From: Candidatus Nanohalarchaeota archaeon
Lineage (GTDB): Archaea; EX4484-52; B79-G9
NCBI GenBank assembly: GCA_003660865.1
Contig: QMVA01000101.1
Coordinates: forward strand, 1-5,854
Direction of reading: 5' to 3'
DNA length: 5,854 bases
The first letter of the stretch is position 1; each line of letters begins with the position of its first letter. This document shows, piece after piece, positions 1-5,609 of the stretch. The position numbers and the translations under genes were made by a program. The notes beneath the pieces were generated by a model. That model did no database searches. It saw nothing but the letters and a program-made list of their open reading frames with translations, and had not been told where the DNA came from.

Positions 1-185
1 AAGAAAGATAAAGCAAAAGGTTGGCTGTATTTTTATGCCTACTCATGGTTTGTCATCTACAAAGGACGAAAATTTTTGACGAAAAATGTCTCATTTTTAG
101 GGCTGAAGTGTTAAGAAAGAGTTCTAAACTAATTGTAGCAATAAAAGGCACATTTTTGCGGGTGTTAATTAATTTTCATTCCTAA
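1..185 (+). pseudogene. Possible decayed DDE-type transposase fragment (enters from the left edge)
   Basis: Frame 1 is open from the window edge to a TAA at 112-114 (37 codons) and contains KGWLYFYAYSWFVIYKGRKF. A second frame, open from about 99 to a TAA at 183-185, reads RAEVLRKSSKLIVAIKGT. From memory of the families, the first piece resembles the strand after the first catalytic Asp of archaeal IS4/ISH-like transposases (aromatic stretch, then KGxRFTL). The second resembles the region after the second Asp (FYSxEVLxxL, then an I/V-rich strand and KG). The two sit side by side in different frames, which suggests an internal deletion plus a frameshift. No catalytic Asp is visible in the window, and the 5' part lies outside it. 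The assignment is inferred from short similarity only; an unrelated gene end is possible. Confidence 0.35.
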
Positions 186-258
186 GTTTAATTAGCAGGT
201 TCTGTATATAGTAGTTTGTCCCATTGGTGGCTTTGATCCTAAACTACCAAAATCCGCT

Positions 259-328
259 GATTTAAGAGCAACTAACATACTTTAGGAGCAGACTGCTTAC
301 TTTACAGGCAAGGTGGACTTTAGGAGCA
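259..328. repeat. Four imperfect direct repeats, about 20-nt period
   Basis: The 12-mer ACTTTAGGAGCA occurs exactly at 279-290 and 317-328. Degenerate copies are at 259-270 (GATTTAAGAGCA) and 299-310 (ACTTTACAGGCA). The copy starts are 20, 20 and 18 nt apart, so the copies fall on a regular spacing of roughly two helical turns. No protein-coding frame explains them. They could be protein-binding sites, remnants of a mobile-element end, or a degenerate tandem array. They lie about 180 nt upstream of the dihydrouridine synthase start, too far for a standard archaeal core promoter element. Confidence 0.6.
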
Positions 329-331
329 AAG

Positions 332-464
332 CCCGCGGGAGTGCTGTTGCACAAGTCCCAACCTAAGAGTCTACTGATGACGTTTCTTGAATTTTAGCTA
401 AAATGCTAAAAACAACACCCTTAGATACAATTCTTAATAGTTATGCAACAGCACCGCCCGTGGG
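332..464. repeat. Long imperfect inverted repeat enclosing 92 nt
   Basis: Positions 341-351 (GTGCTGTTGCA) are perfectly complementary to 444-454. After a small internal loop (340 against 455-456), 332-339 (CCCGCGGG) pairs with 457-464 (CCCGTGGG), with one mismatch that would be a G-U pair in RNA. This gives about 19 pairs closing a 92-nt loop. The arms are GC-rich in an AT-rich flank. Possible readings are the terminal inverted repeats of a small non-autonomous element, or a structured transcript. No open frame crosses it. Nothing in the sequence decides between these readings. Confidence 0.6.
392..411. repeat. 12-nt palindrome TTTTAGCTAAAA overlapping a 7-bp hairpin
   Basis: TTTTAGCTAAAA at 392-403 is a perfect palindrome. 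The same left arm TTTTAGC (392-398) can alternatively pair with GCTAAAA at 405-411 around a 6-nt loop. The site lies in the loop of the longer inverted repeat at 332-464. It could be a dimeric-protein operator or a secondary stem of a folded RNA. It is short and AT-rich, so chance is possible. Confidence 0.4.
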
Positions 465-479
465 TGGGAAACCGAATGA

Positions 480-487
480 TTTTAAAA
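480..487 (+). promoter_or_regulatory. TATA box of the dihydrouridine synthase gene
   Basis: TTTTAAAA at 480-487 is preceded by CCGAATGA, a plausible purine-rich BRE. Its centre lies about 25 nt before the ATG at 509, which is the usual archaeal distance from TATA box to transcription start. The mRNA would then begin at or within a few bases of the start codon. This fits the absence of a convincing ribosome site in front of 509. Confidence 0.5.
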
Positions 488-508
488 TCTATTCTTTGAA
501 TTACGAGT

Positions 509-1456
509 ATGTTGAAAATCGGGAATGTTAAACTGAAGAACCGGCTTGTTTTGGCGCCTATGGCAGGGGTGACTAATCTTGCGTTCAGGATTGTTGCGCG
601 GTGGTATGGCGCAGGTCTTGCGTTTAGTGAGATGGTTGATGCTGATGGGATGTTTTATGATATCCAGAGGCGTAAAAAGGAGTTTGCGACTAATGCAGAG
701 GATGCGCCGATTGCGTGCCAGTTGTTTGGGGCGCGGGCTGATACACTTGCTGAGGCTGCTAAAAGGGTTGTGGATATGGGTGCGGATATTGTTGATATGA
801 ATATGGGGTGCCCGTCGTTTAAGCTTTCGCGCAAGAATGCAGGGGCTAAATTGTTGAGTCAGCCTGAGCTTGTTGGGGTGCTTGTACGATCGGTTGTGTC
901 GGCTGTTGATGTGCCTGTTACTGTGAAGATCAGGAGCGGGTGGGATTCGGTTAATGCAGTTGAGATTGCGCGGGTTGTTGAGGCTGCGGGGGCGAGTGCG
1001 ATCACGGTCCATGCACGGACTGCGAAGATGATGTATGGTGGGGCTGCGGATTGGGAGGTTATTAAGCGTGTTAAGGAGGAGGTTGGAATTCCTGTTATCG
1101 GCAATGGGGATGTTGCGTCGCCATTGAGGGCTCGGGAGATGCTTGATGAGACGGGTTGTGATTTTGTTATGATTGGCAGGGCTGCGCTTGGGAATCTGTT
1201 TATTTTCAGGGATTGTGTTGAGTTTTTTGAGAAGGGGACGGTTATGGTAGAGCATACTAAGGAGGAGAGGCAGAGGGCGCTTTTAGAGCTTTGGGAGGTT
1301 TGCAAGAGTGTTGGTGATGCGCGGTTGAGTGATCTTCGGATGCATGCGTGCTGGTTTTCTAAGGGGCTGACTGGCGGGAGGAGGTTTCGCGAAGAGGTCG
1401 GGACTAAGAAGACAGTTGCGGAACTTGAGGAGCTTGTTGTTGAGAATTTTTGTTGA
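509..1456 (+). CDS. dus: tRNA-dihydrouridine synthase (DusB-like)
   Basis: This FMN- and NADPH-dependent enzyme reduces uridine to dihydrouridine in the D-loop of tRNA. The 315-residue protein is full length for the family. It opens with the flavin-binding strand RLVLAPMAGVTN (12-23). The catalytic Cys is residue 101 in MNMGCP. Lys140 in VKIRSGWD and His168 in VHARTA are the flavin and substrate contacts. GNGD (198-201) and MIGRAALGN (221-229) form the phosphate-binding end of the TIM barrel. The C-terminal helical tRNA-binding part holds LRMHACWFSKGL (276-287), a variant of the usual KHxxWYxKG. The start at 509 gives the standard N-terminus. It is a single-gene unit, probably on a leaderless transcript, and converges on the aldolase operon. 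Third codon positions are strongly G/T biased, opposite to the minus-strand genes. Which tRNA position it modifies cannot be read from the sequence. Confidence 0.95.
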   Translation: MLKIGNVKLKNRLVLAPMAGVTNLAFRIVARWYGAGLAFSEMVDADGMFYDIQRRKKEFATNAEDAPIACQLFGARADTLAEAAKRVVDMGADIVDMNMGCPSFKLSRKNAGAKLLSQPELVGVLVRSVVSAVDVPVTVKIRSGWDSVNAVEIARVVEAAGASAITVHARTAKMMYGGAADWEVIKRVKEEVGIPVIGNGDVASPLRAREMLDETGCDFVMIGRAALGNLFIFRDCVEFFEKGTVMVEHTKEERQRALLELWEVCKSVGDARLSDLRMHACWFSKGLTGGRRFREEVGTKKTVAELEELVVENFC

Positions 1457-1518
1457 TATAAGCATAGCTATAAGTGGAATGCCTGTCATTTATCCGGAAT
1501 GGTCTTGTCCGTGCACGT
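1457..1518. other. Convergent intergenic gap
   Basis: These 62 nt separate the dus stop from the end of the aldolase pseudogene, which is transcribed toward it. The gap has no open frame and no clear T-tract terminator on either strand. Its only local structure is a repeated GGAAT (near 1477 and 1496) and a short GTGCAC palindrome at 1511-1516. Confidence 0.5.
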
Positions 1519-2639
1519 CTATCTTATCAGTTTGGCTTTGCCCTGGGAGTTGAAGGCGCGGAAAAAGACCAATGCGCTTGCGTAAGCCTGCGCTTCCATT
1601 TCGATAACAGCACACTTATCAAACTATGCAATTCGTCAAAAAACTGAATAAAAGCCTTCTTAGAGTATTTGCCGAATAGTTCCTCGTCGCTTTTTCATTC
1701 GGTTGCGTATTTTTTTAGTACCCATTTCTGGATTTTCGCGTAGAGTTCTATCTCATAGACTTTGAGGATGTCCCATACCAGATTCTGCCAGAATGTGCCG
1801 ACATTGCCTTTGAGTACGTCGCCTCTCGGGAACTGTGTTACTATGAGCTCGATGGGGGTTCCGGTTATGCCGTGCTGGGCTATCCTTACGCCCAGATTTT
1901 CTTTTCTCATGGCGCTTGCGATGTCTTTTGTTCTTGGGATGTTTATGCATACTTGTTTTACTTTTACGCTGTTTTTGTAGATGTTGCCGTGGTTGAGCTG
2001 TTTGCGATTGCCAGAAGCTGTGGGTTGACACCGTTTTTGTTTAGCTCTTTTATGAATGTTGTCGCTTCTTTAGGGGATGTCAGAAGGAATCCTTCTGTGT
2101 CTTTTCTTCCGATCTCGCCTACTTCCACTTCTAAACCATAGGATTTTATGCATTTCTTTTTCATTTCTGCGCTTATGAAGTACGCTACTTTGGTTGTGGC
2201 TTTGATGTTGCCTTCTAATTCTTCTTTCTCATTTTTGCCGTCGAAGTTGAAGCTGTGGGATGCGTCTATTGCATAAGATGTGAAGCATGCATCAATTTAT
2301 GCTTTTACAAGTTTCTTTGTGCCATCTATTGTTTCCGGGTCGCCTGCTTTTACGGAGATGTGGTCTGCATGAAGTATTCATTTTGTGCAGCCTGTCTTTT
2401 TTGCGGCTTTCATGATTCTTTTTGCGAAGTCTTTTGGGGTGTAGCCAGTATAGCCGCCTTTGAGGTCTGATTCTGATCTTGCGATTTCTATGATTACAGG
2501 GAGTTTGATTATTTTGCGGCCCGCAGGATGCCTTCTGCAACGCCGAGGATATAACGGGTGTTGGTTGCCATTATTATGCAGTCCTTGTCTCTCAATGAAT
2601 GAACATTTTTTCACCGGATATTGGTTTACAGTCACTCAT
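1519..2639 (-). pseudogene. Broken class II-type (GatZ/FbaA-like) aldolase gene
   Basis: Read 2639 to 1519, this stretch gives a nearly continuous protein spread over several frames. It begins MSDCKPISGEKMF, 11 nt after the class I aldolase stop, behind a weak AGTGAT ribosome site. Identity cues, in order, are: TNTRYILGVAEG; GGYTGYTPKDF (a GatZ-like signature); LHADH (2374-2360); IDASH; EVEVGEIG (about 2131-2111); ANSST/HGNIY; RIAQHGITGTP; KGNVGTFWQN; DEELFGKYSKKA; and an end AFNSQGKAKLIR with TAG at 1521-1519. HADH, EVEVG and HG resemble the zinc-site segments of class II aldolases. Lesions: one-base deletions near 2598, 2513, 1992 and 1621; TGA at 2380-2378, TAA at 2299-2297 (where the context suggests Gln) and TGA at 1697-1695. 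Adding four bases gives 1125 nt, exactly 375 codons. The intact enzyme would cleave or form a ketose bisphosphate, but whether fructose or tagatose bisphosphate is unclear. It is almost certainly non-functional here. Confidence 0.88.
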
Positions 2640-2650
2640 ATTTATCACTT

Positions 2651-3571
2651 TTATTTTTTGTTTTCGTATATCTCTAAAGATTCGTCGACGGTTTTGCCAT
2701 CGACAGTCAGTGCATAAATGGCATCACACATAGCCACTGCTTCTGCAAGACTTTTCTGGTGAATGTTTCTTCCTGTTGCGTTGCCTTTGGCACCACTCTC
2801 CAGTTGGTCATGGAGTCTTTGAAGGAAAACCCTGACATCTGTGGATGAGCCGCCTGCACAGACGACATTGGTCCTGCCTGCTGATGATACTGCCTCTTTG
2901 AAAATTTCTTTTGATTCTTCTCCTTCTTTCTTAGGGTAGTTGATTTTGACAAAATCACTTCCAAGACATGCTGCGACTCCTGTTGCGCCTGCAATGAGGT
3001 GCGGGTCTTTCTCATCTTTTACTGCCTGGCCACGAGGGTATATCCAGAGAACTGACAGGAGCCCATTTATGTGTGCTTCATATACCATTCTGGATGCTTC
3101 TTCCAGCATCTGGCCTTCATATTCGCTGCCGAGGTAAATTGTGTAGCCGACAGCAAGTATTTTAAGGCCGGAGTTCTCCCGGAATTCAATGACTTCTTCA
3201 ACATCTGAAATATTTCCACTATATGGGTCTTTCTGGGCAGTTTTCACGAGATTTGTTTTTGAATTTATTTTCACGAGATAGGGAATGTCTTTGTAGTCAG
3301 CACCATATTTTGCTATAAGACCACGCTGCGTGGCAAATACGCCGATGTTTGCTTTGCCTGCAATGCGGAATAGGTGTTCGGGGTCTGCGTCGTCAGAATG
3401 AATACCTTCACCATACATGTCACCGTTGAGATGCTCTATTTTCTGGTCGCCGGCAAATAGCATTAAATGCCCGGAGCCATGGGTTATTTTCATGAAATTT
3501 TCTATATATTCTTTTCTCATGGTTGGGGGAACATCCAGAGGTACTTTTACATCATTTTCAGTTATTTTCAT
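2651..3571 (-). CDS. fba: Class I fructose-bisphosphate aldolase (archaeal FbaB/DhnA type)
   Basis: This cytosolic enzyme joins dihydroxyacetone phosphate and glyceraldehyde 3-phosphate into fructose 1,6-bisphosphate, or splits it, through a lysine Schiff base. The 306 residues fit a single TIM barrel, slightly longer than the roughly 260 of Thermoproteus-type enzymes. Visible motifs are LFAGDQKIEH (38-47; Asp42 equals the early active-site Asp), GYTIYLGSEYE (142-152; Tyr146 is the likely proton donor), WIYPRG (176-181), FVKINYP (207-213; Lys209 is the likely Schiff-base Lys), AGGSS (239-243) and the phosphate-binding GRNIHQ (267-272). The ATG at 3571 is fixed by AGGTGA 7 nt upstream. It follows the bisphosphatase stop by 15 nt, so the two are co-transcribed. 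A broken second aldolase gene begins 11 nt after its stop. All key residues appear intact, making this the working aldolase of the locus. Confidence 0.93.
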   Translation of the reverse strand: MKITENDVKVPLDVPPTMRKEYIENFMKITHGSGHLMLFAGDQKIEHLNGDMYGEGIHSDDADPEHLFRIAGKANIGVFATQRGLIAKYGADYKDIPYLVKINSKTNLVKTAQKDPYSGNISDVEEVIEFRENSGLKILAVGYTIYLGSEYEGQMLEEASRMVYEAHINGLLSVLWIYPRGQAVKDEKDPHLIAGATGVAACLGSDFVKINYPKKEGEESKEIFKEAVSSAGRTNVVCAGGSSTDVRVFLQRLHDQLESGAKGNATGRNIHQKSLAEAVAMCDAIYALTVDGKTVDESLEIYENKK

Positions 3572-3578
3572 TTTATAA

Positions 3579-3584
3579 TCACCT
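3579..3584 (-). promoter_or_regulatory. Ribosome binding site of the class I aldolase
   Basis: On the minus strand the sequence reads AGGTGA, 7 nt before the ATG at 3571. This is a near-perfect complement to the archaeal 16S rRNA tail (CACCU). It lies in the 15-nt gap after the bisphosphatase stop (3589-3587), so it supports translation from an internal site of a shared mRNA and fixes the aldolase start. Confidence 0.75.
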
Positions 3585-3586
3585 TT

Positions 3587-4489
3587 TTATCCTTTAATTA
3601 TCTTTTCTGCTAAATTGACATATTTTTTGGTTCCGACGTATATTGGTACGCGATGGTCTACCTTTTCAGGCATGATTGTCAATATGTTTTTTTCACCTGT
3701 GCTTACTTTTCCACCAGCTTGGGTCACTATGAAGCCCAGAGGATTTGCCTCAAAGAGCAGCCTTAGCTTTCCGCCCATGTGGCCTTTGTAGAGTGGGTAT
3801 GAGAATACGCCGCCGTATTTCAGGAACTGGTGGACGTCTGCGACGAATGAGCCGGAGTATCTTAGCTTGAAGCCGTCTTTAACTATCTCGTTTATGAATT
3901 TTTTGTGTTTTGGGAGCCAGTCTTTCTGGAGGGCACCGGTTCCGTAGAGTTTTTTGTCACCGATCTTTACGTTTTGGTCGGTCATTGTAAATTCATTTTT
4001 GTCGTTTAGTGCAAACATGTAGACGCCTTCTTTTACTGTGACGGTGAGGGTTGTGAGGGGACCGTAGATTATGTACATTGCTGCGCGCATGTTCTTTCCT
4101 GGCTGCATGACTTTACCGTTGTCGTATATACCTATTATTGTGCCGACTGCGAGGTTTACCTGTATCAGGGATGAGCCGTCGAGGGGATCCATTGTGACTG
4201 CGTAGTTTGATTTGGCGTCTGGAAAACTCAGGACTTCTGCTTCTTCTTCTGATGCGAGTTCTTTTACCAACTTTGATTTTTCCATGACTTGTTTGAGGTG
4301 CTCGTTTGACCAGATGTCAAGTTTCATCTGGGTTTCGCCGTAGATGTTCTGGGTGTCTGCGTATTTCTGGTTGGTTATGAATGCGTTGCGAATTGCAGGA
4401 CCTTGGGCTGCTATGAGTTGTATTAATTCTTTTAGATCGTCCGGACTGGCTGTTGAGTCCAAATACTGTTTTAATGTTATTTTTGCCAT
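3587..4489 (-). CDS. fbp: Class I fructose-1,6-bisphosphatase
   Basis: This enzyme hydrolyses fructose 1,6-bisphosphate to fructose 6-phosphate, the irreversible step of gluconeogenesis, using divalent metals. The 300 residues are somewhat shorter than the usual 330 or so of bacterial and eukaryotic class I enzymes. The diagnostic blocks are present in order: YGETQMKLD (50-58), the metal-binding ASEEE (79-83) and MDPLDGSS (100-107), GTIIGIY (116-122), the substrate-binding RYSGSFVADVHQ (210-221), GGVFSYP (226-232) and KLRLLFEANPLGF (241-253), ending with GGKVSTG (259-265). The ATG at 4489 has GAGGGG 6 nt upstream. It is the first gene of an operon with the aldolase. Many archaea use the bifunctional FBP aldolase/phosphatase instead, so a class I enzyme paired with a separate class I aldolase is a less usual archaeal arrangement; transfer from bacteria is possible but not shown. 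Confidence 0.95.
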   Translation of the reverse strand: MAKITLKQYLDSTASPDDLKELIQLIAAQGPAIRNAFITNQKYADTQNIYGETQMKLDIWSNEHLKQVMEKSKLVKELASEEEAEVLSFPDAKSNYAVTMDPLDGSSLIQVNLAVGTIIGIYDNGKVMQPGKNMRAAMYIIYGPLTTLTVTVKEGVYMFALNDKNEFTMTDQNVKIGDKKLYGTGALQKDWLPKHKKFINEIVKDGFKLRYSGSFVADVHQFLKYGGVFSYPLYKGHMGGKLRLLFEANPLGFIVTQAGGKVSTGEKNILTIMPEKVDHRVPIYVGTKKYVNLAEKIIKG

Positions 4490-4495
4490 GATTAA

Positions 4496-4501
4496 CCCCT
4501 C
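4496..4501 (-). promoter_or_regulatory. Ribosome binding site of the bisphosphatase
   Basis: The minus strand reads GAGGGG, 6 nt before the ATG at 4489. The match to the 16S tail is partial (GAGG), but position and purine content are typical. It selects this ATG. Confidence 0.6.
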
Positions 4502-4538
4502 GTTTATTGTTATTTTGTTCTGTTATGTTTGCTTTGTG

Positions 4539-4545
4539 TATATAT
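4539..4545 (-). promoter_or_regulatory. Probable TATA box of the fbp-fba operon
   Basis: The minus strand reads AAAAAGACATATATACAC. The TATATA core sits at 4545-4539, and the A-rich run just upstream could serve as a BRE. The core lies about 50 nt before the fbp start, so transcription would begin near 4515, leaving a leader of roughly 25 nt that contains the GAGGGG ribosome site. A second AT-rich candidate (CTATATATTA) lies about 20 nt further upstream near 4557-4566. No operator is evident. Confidence 0.5.
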
Positions 4546-4626
4546 GTCTTTTTGATTAATATATAGATTACTGTTGGGATGAAAGTATGGTTTTTTAGAA
4601 CTGTTGTCTGGTATGTGATCGGGTAG

Positions 4627-5589
4627 TTAATTTCCACTTGAGAGATATGAAATAATTGCTCCTGTTGGCGGCTCCATATTACTAAAAACACTAAAGAGTG
4701 ATGCACCTACAATAACAAGCAATATTATGAATATGATAATCAATATAATTACAGGTATTAATAATACCATTAGGACTCTTAGAGCGCTGATATTATGAAC
4801 TTTTGAATAGCCTGTCAGAACTATGTACAACTGATAAAACCCTAGAACCCATCCTACATATGGTATCCATGAAAGTAGGGCCGGGACTGATGAGTATGCT
4901 ATGACTTTAAAGGTTGATTCATAAGTTCCGTTTCCGCCGACGATTTTCAATAGTATGTGGTATATTAATGCCATGAGGAACATAAGTGGAATAACAATAA
5001 TCAGAACGATAACAGGGGATATGACCAGACCTATTACCCCAGATAACAATGAGTCTGAACCGACCATAGCTATTAATGAAGTGAATATAGAAAATATCAC
5101 ATAAATTATTGAAAGAAATATTATGGGGTCTTTATATCCGCCTGTTTGCGGCATTATGTCGAAGAATCCTTTCGGGTTTAAGAAAATCATTTTCGCTTTT
5201 TCTATAAAGCCCATATTCTGGAATTTGGCGGTCTGGGTAGGGTTTGGGGAGCTGTTAGATCGAGGGGTGTTGGTTGGGTTTTGAGCGTATGAATTTTCGT
5301 TTTGATTGGTTTGTGCGCTGTTACGGTTTGGTGTTTCCGGGTTGTTTTGCGAGCCGTATTGCATCTGTGGATTTACGTATGTATTGTCTATAAGATTATG
5401 TGTAGTGTCTTGAGATTCTGCCTGATTGTTTGCATCTTTTTCTTTTGCAACCAGATCAACAAGACCATCAATCTGGCTCGGTTTATATCCGTTTTGTTTT
5501 AGCTGTAATTTGACTGTTTCAGAATCATAGCCCCGATTAAGTTCATCTCTTATCCATTTTTCAATTTCTGCATTGTCGGTCATGGTCAT
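4627..5589 (-). CDS. Yip1-like multi-pass membrane protein with N-terminal helical domain
   Basis: The protein has about 320 residues and three parts (numbering counts an in-frame TTG at 5592 as residue 1). Residues 8-50 form a compact helical unit, with IEKWIRDELNRGYDSE followed by a GYKPSQID turn. This resembles the small helix-turn-helix repeats often found at the N-termini of DPANN membrane proteins. Residues 52-122 are a Asn/Gln/Pro/Ser/Thr-rich, probably disordered linker. Residues 128-305 look like a Yip1 domain: an amphipathic FLNPKGFFDIMP entry (137-148), then about five membrane segments near 157-177, 184-212, 228-250, 244-262 and 270-300, with PALLSWIPYVGWVLGFYQLY between the last ones. 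Function is unknown; eukaryotic Yip1 relatives act in membrane traffic, which cannot be carried over. ATG at 5589 or 5583 are both possible starts, and no strong ribosome site separates them. It runs in the same direction as fbp, but that operon has its own promoter. Confidence 0.8.
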   Translation of the reverse strand: MTMTDNAEIEKWIRDELNRGYDSETVKLQLKQNGYKPSQIDGLVDLVAKEKDANNQAESQDTTHNLIDNTYVNPQMQYGSQNNPETPNRNSAQTNQNENSYAQNPTNTPRSNSSPNPTQTAKFQNMGFIEKAKMIFLNPKGFFDIMPQTGGYKDPIIFLSIIYVIFSIFTSLIAMVGSDSLLSGVIGLVISPVIVLIIVIPLMFLMALIYHILLKIVGGNGTYESTFKVIAYSSVPALLSWIPYVGWVLGFYQLYIVLTGYSKVHNISALRVLMVLLIPVIILIIIFIILLVIVGASLFSVFSNMEPPTGAIISYLSSGN

Positions 5590-5609
5590 CAAAGATTATC
5601 ATTTGTAGA

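Noticed and set aside
371..381. C box-like TGATGA (375-380) suggesting a C/D box guide RNA
   Set aside because: The base before it is not a purine, and I found no correctly spaced D box, C' or D' box.
115..480. A tRNA gene in the left flank
   Set aside because: No GGTTCRA-type T-loop or cloverleaf arm set could be found. The strong stem at 332-464 encloses a loop too long for a tRNA.
482..1305. Long minus-strand open frames (482-1255 and 859-1305) opposite dus
   Set aside because: They are Arg/Asn/Pro/Ser-rich antisense shadows of a clearly recognised enzyme gene, with no motif of their own. They arise from the strong G/T wobble bias of dus.
1511..1516. GTGCAC palindrome between the convergent genes as an operator or terminator
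   Set aside because: Only 6 bp, with no T-tract and no second copy; expected by chance.
1695..2380. UGA read as an amino acid (genetic-code change or recoding) in the broken aldolase
   Set aside because: UGA is the natural end of the intact dus gene, one of the internal stops is TAA, and four frameshifts are also needed. Pseudogene decay is simpler.
1762..2717. Plus-strand open frames over the pseudogene (for example 1762-1980, 1872-2141, 2255-2470, 2460-2717)
   Set aside because: They are Phe/Cys/Leu-rich antisense shadows of the aldolase remnant. The minus-strand pieces carry the conserved motifs.
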